Source: Gammaproteobacteria bacterium
GTDB lineage: Bacteria; Pseudomonadota; Gammaproteobacteria; UBA5335; SLRW01
DNA length: 6,559 bases
Direction of reading: 5' to 3'
Assembly (NCBI GenBank): GCA_007134115.1
Contig: SLLK01000034.1
Span: 1-6,559 of the forward strand
The position numbers were made by a program, and so were the translations under genes. Under the pieces are notes generated by a model. It saw only the letters and a program-made list of their open reading frames with translations. It was not told the origin of the DNA and made no database searches. This document shows, one piece after another, positions 1-6,129 of the stretch (position 1 is its first letter; every line of letters starts with the position of its first letter).

Positions 1-2445
1 GGCCGGCACATCGACGCGCATGTTCCACCCGGTGCGCCCGGAAAGCGGCTGTAACTCACCGTCGAACCCGGCCAGTTCGCTCAGCGTCGCGCCGGCGACA
101 CTGCCTTGCGCGGTCACCACGCTACCGGGCCCCGCTTGCCCGCCGGTGTCGTCGGGTGTGTCCACATCCACCCGCACCTCTTCCCCGGACATCCGGCCGC
201 TAATACCACGGGCATGAAACCGCCCGTCGGAAAAATGCAGTTCACCCTGCACCTGCTCGATATCGACCGGCCAGGAGGCATGCCCCACGCGCGCATCCGT
301 CCAGCGCAAAATGCCGTCGACACGGCTTTGTGCCAGGTCGGTCAGCGGCAATTGCAGCGCCAGCCCCAGCTCCGCCGGGCCGCCGCCACGCAACCCCTGC
401 GCAACGTGGCCAGGGGCGTTGCCCAGCGGACTGTTGCGCAAAAACACTGCGATCGCGTCATTCTCCGCCCGCGCAACCCCGTGAACAGACAGCTGCCCCT
501 TGCCCAGATCGGGAATCTCGGCCACTACGGAGTTCAACGACGCCCCCGCGATCGTGCCCTGCTGTGCAGCGATACGCATACCGGCACCCTCAAACAGGAG
601 GGACCCTTTCAGATCATGGATATCAGGCCATTCACTGGCAAAATCCAGATGCGTATCGACGATTCCGGCACGCACCCGGAACAGCCCCTGTGTTCCCTCA
701 CGCACAAAAGGAAACTCATCCAGCGCACCGCGCAGTACAATATCGCCATCGCTGACACGGCCGCCCCGCAGGGCCGCTTCAAGCCATTCCACTACATTTT
801 CGGGAAGCAGGTTATGCGGCAGGAACAGCGGAGCATCAGCGACGTTCAGGTTTTCGAAGTGGCCTTCAAGCGCCAGTTCAGGCGCCCGCTCCGGCAACAG
901 CTTTAGCGCAAAACCGGCCTGCGCCCGCCCCTCATCCATGGCAAGGCGAAGCTCGCGGCTGAGCACCTGCCAGCCATCCGCCTCGCGCTGCCAGCGCACG
1001 TTGCCGCGCCAGGCGCCGGCAGGCCACTGCCGGGCGAAAACGCCCGGGTAGTTCAGGGCCAGGGCCTGACTGTCCAGTTCCAGACTGCCTTCACCTTCAC
1101 GTACACGCAGCACGCCGTCCAGCCCACTGACGCCCGGCACGCGCCCCGCCGCTTCCCAGGCCACGCCGGACAGACGCGCATCCAGATCCACCACCGGCGC
1201 CAGATCGGCGGCGTTATGGCGCAAGGAGGCATCCAGGCGACGCAGCTCACCCGCCGGCTGATGGGCGGCAACGAGCGACGGAACCCGCCCACTGAGCGGC
1301 TCCGGCAGGGCTATAAGGAGCCGGTGGACATCCTCCAGGCGCAGGAAATCGGCCAGGCCGGAAACGTCCGCTACGCCGGCATCGGGATGCGGCGTCACCT
1401 CCAGACTGAAACCGCTGCGGGGCCACGGGTCATCATCGAGTGACAGCCGCAGGCGACTGCCATCCAGACGCCAGCCGCGGCGCGTTTCGCGCCACACGAA
1501 ACGCCCGCCCGCACGATCAAGACGGGCGGCATCATGCCCGGCACGGGACGGCAAACCCACATCACGTATATCGGCGTCCAGCGTCAGCCTGTGCAGCTGG
1601 CCCTCGTCCCAGTAGGTCCATAACTCCAGATCACCCCGGGTCTCCGCGAGATCAACGCCGTCGCCCACCAGCGGCGCAAGCATACCGGCGGGCCGCACTC
1701 CCCGCCCCTGCACATAGAGCTCGCCACTCCAGCGCTCGGGGTCGGCCAGCGGCCCGGTGGCATCCATGCTCAGTTCCAGGGTGCGGCCCAGAATACCCGG
1801 CAATCCCAGCTCTACCCGCACTTCGTGGCGGTCTCCGCTGGTGCGCAGCCGAATACTCACATCACGGAATTCCTCGGGGCGATTGCCGGTCAGCGGCGCC
1901 TGCAGCACCACCGTACTGTCGAGCAGTTCCAGATGACCAAAACTCTCCAGCACCGCGACCATCGCCAGCCAGGGGGACTCGGCCTCAGGGGCATCCCGGT
2001 CCGGCTCGTCAGGGGCCACATCAAGACCACGCAAGTACCAGATGCCATCGGCATCCTGCTCCGCATACAGTCGCGAACGCACCACGCTGATACGATCAGG
2101 GCTGAGCTCGCGCACCCGCACCAGGTGAGGAACACCGAAACGCAGGCGCACTTCGTGCAGTTCCAGCTGCTCGCCGTCATCCGCCCCTATACGTACATCG
2201 AACAGACGCAAGTCGGGGCCCAGGCCCTGCCAGCGGGCACCGATGTCACCTTCTATAGTGACCGGCAGGTCCAGCGCCTGGCTTAACATGGCCTCGATCT
2301 GGGCACGGTACTCGGGGACTTCGGAGGCCAGCACACGGAACAGCGATACCGCGACCGCCGCGCTGACCACGATGATCGCAAGGGAAATCAGGAGAAACGC
2401 CTTGAAGCGTCTCAGCAAGCGCAGCACGGTAAGCCGGAAAGCCAT
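1..2445 (-). CDS. yhdP: YhdP family AsmA-like envelope protein (TIGR02099), N-terminal 815 residues
   Basis: YhdP is a very large inner-membrane-anchored protein of the AsmA/TamB group. These proteins are thought to span the periplasm as a long beta-sheet groove that carries phospholipid to the outer membrane. The frame runs from ATG 2445 to base 1 with 815 codons and no stop, about two thirds of the usual length of roughly 1270 residues. A basic start (RLTVLRLLRRFK) leads into one membrane helix (about 17-39). Residues 40-130 match the AsmA-like N-terminal region (PVTIEGDIGARWQGLGPDLRL, with the G-W-G-P-L pattern). Long alternating beta-strand repeats follow. The segment LPHNLLPENVVEWLEAALRGG (542-562) with DGDIVLRGALDEFPF (566-580) is the conserved core of this family. 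It starts 30 nt after rng, in the same frame, with no clear Shine-Dalgarno sequence. The gene order rng-yhdP agrees with E. coli, where tldD follows beyond this edge. Confidence 0.93.
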   Translation of the reverse strand, partial: MAFRLTVLRLLRRFKAFLLISLAIIVVSAAVAVSLFRVLASEVPEYRAQIEAMLSQALDLPVTIEGDIGARWQGLGPDLRLFDVRIGADDGEQLELHEVRLRFGVPHLVRVRELSPDRISVVRSRLYAEQDADGIWYLRGLDVAPDEPDRDAPEAESPWLAMVAVLESFGHLELLDSTVVLQAPLTGNRPEEFRDVSIRLRTSGDRHEVRVELGLPGILGRTLELSMDATGPLADPERWSGELYVQGRGVRPAGMLAPLVGDGVDLAETRGDLELWTYWDEGQLHRLTLDADIRDVGLPSRAGHDAARLDRAGGRFVWRETRRGWRLDGSRLRLSLDDDPWPRSGFSLEVTPHPDAGVADVSGLADFLRLEDVHRLLIALPEPLSGRVPSLVAAHQPAGELRRLDASLRHNAADLAPVVDLDARLSGVAWEAAGRVPGVSGLDGVLRVREGEGSLELDSQALALNYPGVFARQWPAGAWRGNVRWQREADGWQVLSRELRLAMDEGRAQAGFALKLLPERAPELALEGHFENLNVADAPLFLPHNLLPENVVEWLEAALRGGRVSDGDIVLRGALDEFPFVREGTQGLFRVRAGIVDTHLDFASEWPDIHDLKGSLLFEGAGMRIAAQQGTIAGASLNSVVAEIPDLGKGQLSVHGVARAENDAIAVFLRNSPLGNAPGHVAQGLRGGGPAELGLALQLPLTDLAQSRVDGILRWTDARVGHASWPVDIEQVQGELHFSDGRFHARGISGRMSGEEVRVDVDTPDDTGGQAGPGSVVTAQGSVAGATLSELAGFDGELQPLSGRTGWNMRVDVPA

Positions 2446-2475
2446 AATAGGGGGCCGCGAGATTACGGCGGGGTG
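2446..2475 (-). other. rng-yhdP intergenic spacer lacking a clear ribosome binding site
   Basis: The 30 nt between the rng TGA and the yhdP ATG read, in sense, as C-rich sequence ending in CCCCCTATT just before the ATG. No GGAG-like motif occurs within 15 nt of the start and no hairpin with a T-run is present. The spacer therefore looks like neither a terminator nor a strong initiation region. Weak or coupled initiation of the large membrane protein is an inference. Confidence 0.4.
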
Positions 2476-3963
2476 TCAGCCCACGAGTACGACATCGAAT
2501 TGTTCATTATGATACAGGTTTTCTGACTGCAGGCGGATAGGTTTGCCCAGGCTTTGCTCCAGTTCCGCCAGGGTCGCCGCCTCCTCGTCCAGCAACCGGT
2601 CGATGACCTCGGACGAAGCCATGACCAGAAACGCTTCGGCATCAAACTGGCGCGCCTCACGCTGGATTTCACGGTGGATTTCGAAACACACCGTTTCCGG
2701 GGTCTTGACGAAACCGCGTCCGTTGCAGACTGCACAGGGCTCACACAGCTGCCGGCCGAGACTCTCCCGCGTGCGCTTGCGCGTCATTTCCACCAGCCCC
2801 AGCGGCGACATCTCGCACACCCGGACCCGCGCCAGATCCTTCTCCAGCCCCCGGTTCAGGGCACGCAGCACCTGCCGCCGATGCTCCGCATCGTGCATAT
2901 CAATGAAATCGATGATGATGATGCCACCGAGATTACGCAGGCGCAGCTGGCGGGCAATGACCTGGGCCGCCTCCAGATTGGTCTTGAATACGGTCTCGTC
3001 CAGGTTGCGCCGCCCCAGGAAACCACCGGTATTGACGTCAATGGTGGTCATGGCTTCGGTCTGATCAATCACCACATGCCCGCCCGACTTCAGGGGCACC
3101 CGGCGTTCCAGCGCCCGCTGTATCTCGTCCTCCACGCCGTAGAGCTCGAATATCGGCCGCTCACCCACGTAGTGTTCAATAATGGTGGCCGTCTCGGGCA
3201 TGAAGGTGCGCACGAAACGTGACACCTGCAGGTAGCTATCGCGGGAATCAATGCGCACCCGCTCCACCTGGGTGCCCAACAGATCCCTCAGGGTCCGCAT
3301 CACCAGTGGCAGATCACCGTGAACCAGGGTGCCGGCGGACGCGCTGCGGCCACGCTCCTGTATGGATTGCCAGACCTTGTGCAGAAACCGCATGTCCCCA
3401 TGCAGAGCCTCGCGCTCGGCGCCCTCGCCGGCTGTGCGCACGATAAAACCACCCTGCATATCCTCGCTCACGGCCTCGTCGACCAGCGAACGCAGGCGCT
3501 CGCGCTCTGCCTCGTCCTCTATACGTGACGACACGCCGGTCTGCTGCAGACCCGGCATGAACACCACGTAACGCGAGGGTGTGCTGATCCGCGTGCTCAG
3601 CCGCGCACCCTTGCTGCCCAGCGGGTCCTTGATCACCTGTACCAGCACGTCCTGACCTTCGCGCAACAACTGCTCAATCTTGCGCGTACGGCGGGCACCG
3701 TTGGTTGTATCTGCGTCCTCGTCTGGCGCCAGACGCGCCTCGGCCATATCGGCGGCATGCAGGAAGGCACTGCGTTCCAGGCCGATATCCACAAAGGCTG
3801 ATTGCATCCCGGGCAACACCCGCAGCACGCGGCCCTTGTAGATATTGCCGACCAGGCCGTGGCGACTGGCGCGCTCGATAAAAATTTCCTGCAACACCCC
3901 GCTTTCCACCAGCGCGACGCGGGTTTCCTCGGGTGTTACATTGACCAGAATCTCTTCGCTCAT
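2476..3963 (-). CDS. rng: ribonuclease G
   Basis: RNase G is a single-strand-specific endoribonuclease related to the catalytic half of RNase E. It matures the 5' end of 16S rRNA and degrades some mRNAs. The 495-residue length fits RNase G (E. coli 489) and not the much longer RNase E; there is no C-terminal degradosome scaffold. The start ILVNVTPEETRVALVESGVLQEI is the RNase G hallmark. An S1 RNA-binding segment follows (NIYKGRVLRVLPGMQSAFVDIG, about residues 40-61). The DNase I-like catalytic core has the metal-binding aspartates in TIDVNTG (Asp309) and IIDFIDM (Asp352). The zinc-link cysteines lie in CAVCNGRG (Cys410 and Cys413), then the small domain runs to the C-terminus. ATG 3963 is preferred because it aligns with the E. 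coli start. A GTG at 3975 would add four residues and overlap maf by 8 nt. No strong ribosome binding site precedes either, so coupling to maf is likely. Confidence 0.97.
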   Translation of the reverse strand: MSEEILVNVTPEETRVALVESGVLQEIFIERASRHGLVGNIYKGRVLRVLPGMQSAFVDIGLERSAFLHAADMAEARLAPDEDADTTNGARRTRKIEQLLREGQDVLVQVIKDPLGSKGARLSTRISTPSRYVVFMPGLQQTGVSSRIEDEAERERLRSLVDEAVSEDMQGGFIVRTAGEGAEREALHGDMRFLHKVWQSIQERGRSASAGTLVHGDLPLVMRTLRDLLGTQVERVRIDSRDSYLQVSRFVRTFMPETATIIEHYVGERPIFELYGVEDEIQRALERRVPLKSGGHVVIDQTEAMTTIDVNTGGFLGRRNLDETVFKTNLEAAQVIARQLRLRNLGGIIIIDFIDMHDAEHRRQVLRALNRGLEKDLARVRVCEMSPLGLVEMTRKRTRESLGRQLCEPCAVCNGRGFVKTPETVCFEIHREIQREARQFDAEAFLVMASSEVIDRLLDEEAATLAELEQSLGKPIRLQSENLYHNEQFDVVLVG

Positions 3964-3967
3964 GATC

Positions 3968-4585
3968 TCAGCCACCGTCCCGGGCGAGCAGGCAGTCCAT
4001 GCCGAACTCCCGCAACAGACGCGTGGTTTCGTACAGCGGCAATCCCATCACGCCTGAATAGCTGCCCTGCAGGCGCGCCACAAACATCGCGCCCAACCCC
4101 TGTATAGCATACCCGCCGGCCTTGTCACACGGCTCACCGGTGGCCCAGTAAGCCTCGCGCTCGGCGACGCTGATGCGCCGCAGAGTCACCTCACTGCAAC
4201 TGAGTGCGACCTGCGCGCGCGAACCGGCCACCAGGGCCACGGCGCTGTAAACACGGTGCCTGCGCCCCGACAACCCGGCCAGCATGGCTACACCATCCTC
4301 GCGGTCACGCGGCTTGCCGAATATGTGGCCGTCCAGCACCACCGCCGTATCGGCCCCCAGCACGGGTGGTGGCCCGGAAGTCGCCTGCCACCCCGCCTGC
4401 GCCTTCTCCAGGGCCATCCGGCGCACATACGCATCCGGCGCCTCGCCACGACGCGGGCTCTCGTCAATGGCCATGGGCGCTACCCGGAAAGTCACGCCGA
4501 CCTGGCGCAGCAGCTCGGCACGTCGCGGCGAGGCGGACGCCAGCACCATGCGCGGTTGCCCGGGACGCATGCCGACTTCAGTCAT
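3968..4585 (-). CDS. maf: Maf-family nucleoside triphosphate pyrophosphatase, YhdE type (dTTP/UTP pyrophosphatase)
   Basis: Maf/HAM1-like enzymes hydrolyse nucleoside triphosphates to the monophosphate and pyrophosphate. The YhdE branch prefers dTTP and UTP and is thought to clean modified nucleotides from the pool. The 205-residue product begins with the SxSPRR substrate motif (LASASPRRAELL, 15-26), followed by the MALEKA stretch (57-62), GADTAV with the expected catalytic aspartate (77-82, Asp79), KPRD (91-94), the EPCDKAGGYAIQG motif (151-163) and GSYSGVMGLPLYET (174-187). The DKAG-Y-IQG pattern resembles E. coli YhdE (DKAGAYGIQG) more than a generic Maf; the exact substrate is inferred. 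The ATG at 4585 is chosen because GGAGG lies 7 nt upstream. The neighbour order maf-rng-yhdP matches E. coli yhdE-rng-yhdP. rng begins 4 nt after the stop. Confidence 0.95.
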   Translation of the reverse strand: MTEVGMRPGQPRMVLASASPRRAELLRQVGVTFRVAPMAIDESPRRGEAPDAYVRRMALEKAQAGWQATSGPPPVLGADTAVVLDGHIFGKPRDREDGVAMLAGLSGRRHRVYSAVALVAGSRAQVALSCSEVTLRRISVAEREAYWATGEPCDKAGGYAIQGLGAMFVARLQGSYSGVMGLPLYETTRLLREFGMDCLLARDGG

Positions 4586-4592
4586 ATCCCCA

Positions 4593-4597
4593 CCTCC
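4593..4597 (-). promoter_or_regulatory. ribosome binding site fixing the maf start
   Basis: On the minus strand the bases before the ATG at 4585 read GGAGG followed by a 7-nt spacer. This is the strongest, best-placed Shine-Dalgarno sequence in the window. It selects the ATG at 4585 over an in-frame TTG at 4615, and it allows maf, which follows a 49-nt gap, to be translated independently of rlmH. No convincing -35/-10 pair was seen in that gap. Confidence 0.7.
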
Positions 4598-4634
4598 CGT
4601 TGATCCGGTGCGCAATCACTCGATTCGTCGCGCC

Positions 4635-5105
4635 TCAGGCCCGGTGATAGGGATGATGATTGAGCACTGACCACGCGCGATATAGTTGCTCGGCCACCAC
4701 CACCCGCACCAGGCCGTGCGGCAGGGTCAGCGGCGACAGCGACCAGCGCAGTTCCGCACGTTGCAGACAGGCTTCGCTGAGACCGTCGGCACCGCCCACC
4801 AGCAGGGCGATGTCACGACCGCCGGCCAGCCAGCCGGATACCCGTCGCGCCAGCTCCACAGTCGACCAGTCCTGGCCGTGTTCGTCCAGCGCAACCACCA
4901 AGGCGCCTTCGGGCACCGCCGCCAGTTGCCGCCGTCCCTCGTCTGCAATGGCACGGTCCGGCGGCTCCTGCCGGCGCCGCGGCGCCGGCGCAAGGGGGCA
5001 CAACTCCAGCCGAAGCTCTGCGTTCAGGCGGCGGGCATATTCATTGAATCCATCCGTAACCCAGGCCGGCATACGATGACCCACGGCGATCAGATAACAC
5101 TTCAT
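4635..5105 (-). CDS. rlmH: 23S rRNA (pseudouridine(1915)-N(3))-methyltransferase RlmH
   Basis: RlmH is a SPOUT-class methyltransferase that uses S-adenosylmethionine to methylate N3 of pseudouridine 1915 in helix 69 of 23S rRNA, acting on assembled 70S ribosomes. The 156-residue length matches the family (E. coli 155). Seen in order: MKCYLIAVGHRMPAWV at the N-terminus, the FNEYARRL helix (20-27), VALDEHGQDW (71-80), the methyl-donor-binding knot segment LLVGGADGLS (101-110), WSLSPLTLPHGLVRVVVAEQ (121-140) and the diagnostic C-terminus YRAWSVLNHHPYHR (142-155). The start ATG shares ATGA with the rsfS stop. No Shine-Dalgarno sequence is evident before it, so translation probably depends on ribosomes finishing rsfS. 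Pairing with rsfS is common in bacteria and places two large-subunit factors side by side. Confidence 0.97.
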   Translation of the reverse strand: MKCYLIAVGHRMPAWVTDGFNEYARRLNAELRLELCPLAPAPRRRQEPPDRAIADEGRRQLAAVPEGALVVALDEHGQDWSTVELARRVSGWLAGGRDIALLVGGADGLSEACLQRAELRWSLSPLTLPHGLVRVVVAEQLYRAWSVLNHHPYHRA

Positions 5106-5467
5106 GAGGGTAATGAAGGGGACTCATCATCGGCGTGCTCTTCGCCCAGCGACCAGAGCTTTTCCAGGTTATAGAACTCACGCACTTGCGGTCGCATGAT
5201 ATGCACCACCACATCGGCCAGATCCACCAGCACCCATTCCGCCTGGTCCGCCCCTTCCACACCCAGCGGCGCCGCGCCGGCCTGTTTCACTGACTTGACC
5301 AGATGGTCTGCCAGCGAGCGTACATGCCGGTTGGAATTGCCACTGGCCACCACCATCAGGTCGGTCACCGTGGTCACCTCGCGCACATCAATGACGCGCA
5401 GGTCTACCGCCTTCATGTCCTCGAGGCTGCTCACCACCAGGTGGCGCAAGGCTTGTGTATCCATCAT
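5102..5467 (-). CDS. rsfS: ribosomal silencing factor RsfS (Iojap/DUF143 family)
   Basis: RsfS binds protein uL14 of the large ribosomal subunit and prevents joining with the small subunit, which lowers translation when nutrients are scarce. The 121-residue product has the whole Iojap domain: VTDLMVVASGNSNRHVRSLADHL (about residues 34-56), PLGVEG (67-72), EWVLVDLADVVVHIM (78-91) and LEKLWS (101-106). It aligns with E. coli RsfS (105 residues, ending at ELEKLWS as I remember it) and adds a short acidic, serine-containing tail (GEEHADDESPSLPS). There are two adjacent ATG codons. The first (5467) overlaps the nadD stop as ATGA and has GGA 8 nt upstream; the second (5464) would give a protein one residue shorter. 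An upstream in-frame start at 5509 lies well inside nadD and is not needed. The stop overlaps the rlmH start by 4 nt. Confidence 0.96.
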   Translation of the reverse strand: MMDTQALRHLVVSSLEDMKAVDLRVIDVREVTTVTDLMVVASGNSNRHVRSLADHLVKSVKQAGAAPLGVEGADQAEWVLVDLADVVVHIMRPQVREFYNLEKLWSLGEEHADDESPSLPS

Positions 5468-6096
5468 TGCTTCATTCCGTAGTAATGTTGCTGCCCGATC
5501 AGTCGCCATACCGGGTCCGGCAGCAGAAAGCGCGGGCTGTGCCCGGCCGCCACCAGGGCGCGTATGCGGGTGGCCGAGATATCCAGTGGCGTCACCGTCT
5601 GCAACAACACCAGCCCCGCCGGTTGCTGATGCAGATCACGTTTTGAGGCGGCGGCATTCGTGTGCAAAAGCCGGCCAGGTTGCGTATCACGCGGCAACTT
5701 CCAGCCCGGGCGACGCATCACCACCAGGTGAGCCAGGGCCAGCAGGTCCTGCCAGCGATGCCATTCCGGCAGACCCAGAAACGCGTCCATCCCCATGATC
5801 AGACACAGCGGCCGGGCGCCCTGCTCGGCGCGTATCTGCTCCAGGGTATCCACCGTCCAGGACGGTCCCGCACGCCCCAGCTCACGCTCATCAATACTGA
5901 ATCCCGGCTGTCCAGCCAGCGCCGCCTGCAGCATCTGCAGGCGCTGCTCGGCGGTGCATCCGGGACTGTCACGATGGGGCGGGCGCCCGTTGGGCACGAA
6001 ACACACTTCGCCCAGGGCCAGCGCCTCCATGACCTCCAGCGCCGGACGCAGATGACCATGGTGCACCGGATCGAAGGTGCCACCATAAATACCCAA
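5464..6096 (-). CDS. nadD: nicotinate-nucleotide adenylyltransferase
   Basis: NadD transfers AMP from ATP to nicotinate mononucleotide, giving deamido-NAD, the step before NAD synthetase, in the cytosol. The 210-residue product is of normal family length. It opens with the nucleotidyltransferase signature GGTFDPVHHGH (residues 5-15), continues with the substrate-loop motif RPPHR (38-42) and the ELGRAGPSWTVDTL stretch (72-85), then MGMDAF (101-106) and HLVVMRRPG (123-131), and ends with the second ATP-binding signature ISATRIR (173-179). The start is uncertain. The frame is bounded by a TGA at 6150-6148 and contains no ATG or GTG before the GGTFDP motif. The options are TTG at 6096 (used here, with a weak AGG 5 nt upstream), CTG at 6108, or ATT at 6114 (216 residues, ideally placed behind GGGAGG). 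The stop TGA overlaps the rsfS start by 4 nt, which suggests coupled translation. Confidence 0.96.
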   Translation of the reverse strand: MGIYGGTFDPVHHGHLRPALEVMEALALGEVCFVPNGRPPHRDSPGCTAEQRLQMLQAALAGQPGFSIDERELGRAGPSWTVDTLEQIRAEQGARPLCLIMGMDAFLGLPEWHRWQDLLALAHLVVMRRPGWKLPRDTQPGRLLHTNAAASKRDLHQQPAGLVLLQTVTPLDISATRIRALVAAGHSPRFLLPDPVWRLIGQQHYYGMKQ

Positions 6097-6116
6097 CGGA
6101 GCCTGCAGGCTAATCG

Positions 6117-6129
6117 GCGGGCCTCCCGC
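6117..6129 (-). promoter_or_regulatory. Shine-Dalgarno sequence inside a small hairpin at the proA-nadD junction
   Basis: Read on the minus strand, the bases directly after the proA stop form GCGGG-AGG-CCCGC, a perfect 5-bp GC stem with a 3-base loop. The GGGAGG at 6127-6122 in the stem and loop is the only strong anti-16S-like sequence before nadD. It lies 7 nt before an ATT codon (6114-6112), 13 nt before a CTG (6108) and 25 nt before the TTG (6096) usually taken as a start. There is no run of T after the stem, so it does not look like an intrinsic terminator. A role in tuning nadD translation is an inference. Confidence 0.45.

Noticed and set aside
106..906. 266-codon plus-strand ORF
   Set aside because: It is antisense to yhdP, has no recognisable domain and is Arg/Gln/Pro-rich as expected for a shadow frame in GC-rich DNA; the opposite strand encodes a clear YhdP protein.
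2908..2926. Short GAT/ATC triplet run resembling a microsatellite
   Set aside because: It encodes the run of isoleucines before the catalytic Asp in RNase G (GIIIIDFIDM), which E. coli RNase G also has; codon choice explains it.
2543..3222. Plus-strand ORFs of 173 and 222 codons
   Set aside because: Both are antisense to the catalytic core of RNase G, which is strongly conserved; their composition is that of shadow frames.
4586..4615. In-frame TTG start giving a maf product 10 residues longer
   Set aside because: The extension (RTGSTGGGD) is simply the ribosome binding site read as codons; the ATG at 4585 has ideal spacing behind GGAGG.
4586..4634. Possible internal promoter before maf
   Set aside because: A TTGCGC could serve as a -35 box, but the sequence 17 nt later (TGGGGA) is not -10-like; only the ribosome binding site is supported.
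4960..4996. Arg/Pro-rich segment in RlmH (APAPRRRQEPP) as an insertion
   Set aside because: Total length equals the family norm, and E. coli RlmH has a basic loop at the same place, so this is ordinary variation.
6117..6129. Hairpin after proA as an intrinsic terminator
   Set aside because: The stem is only 5 bp and no T-run follows on the minus strand; nadD starts within a few bases.
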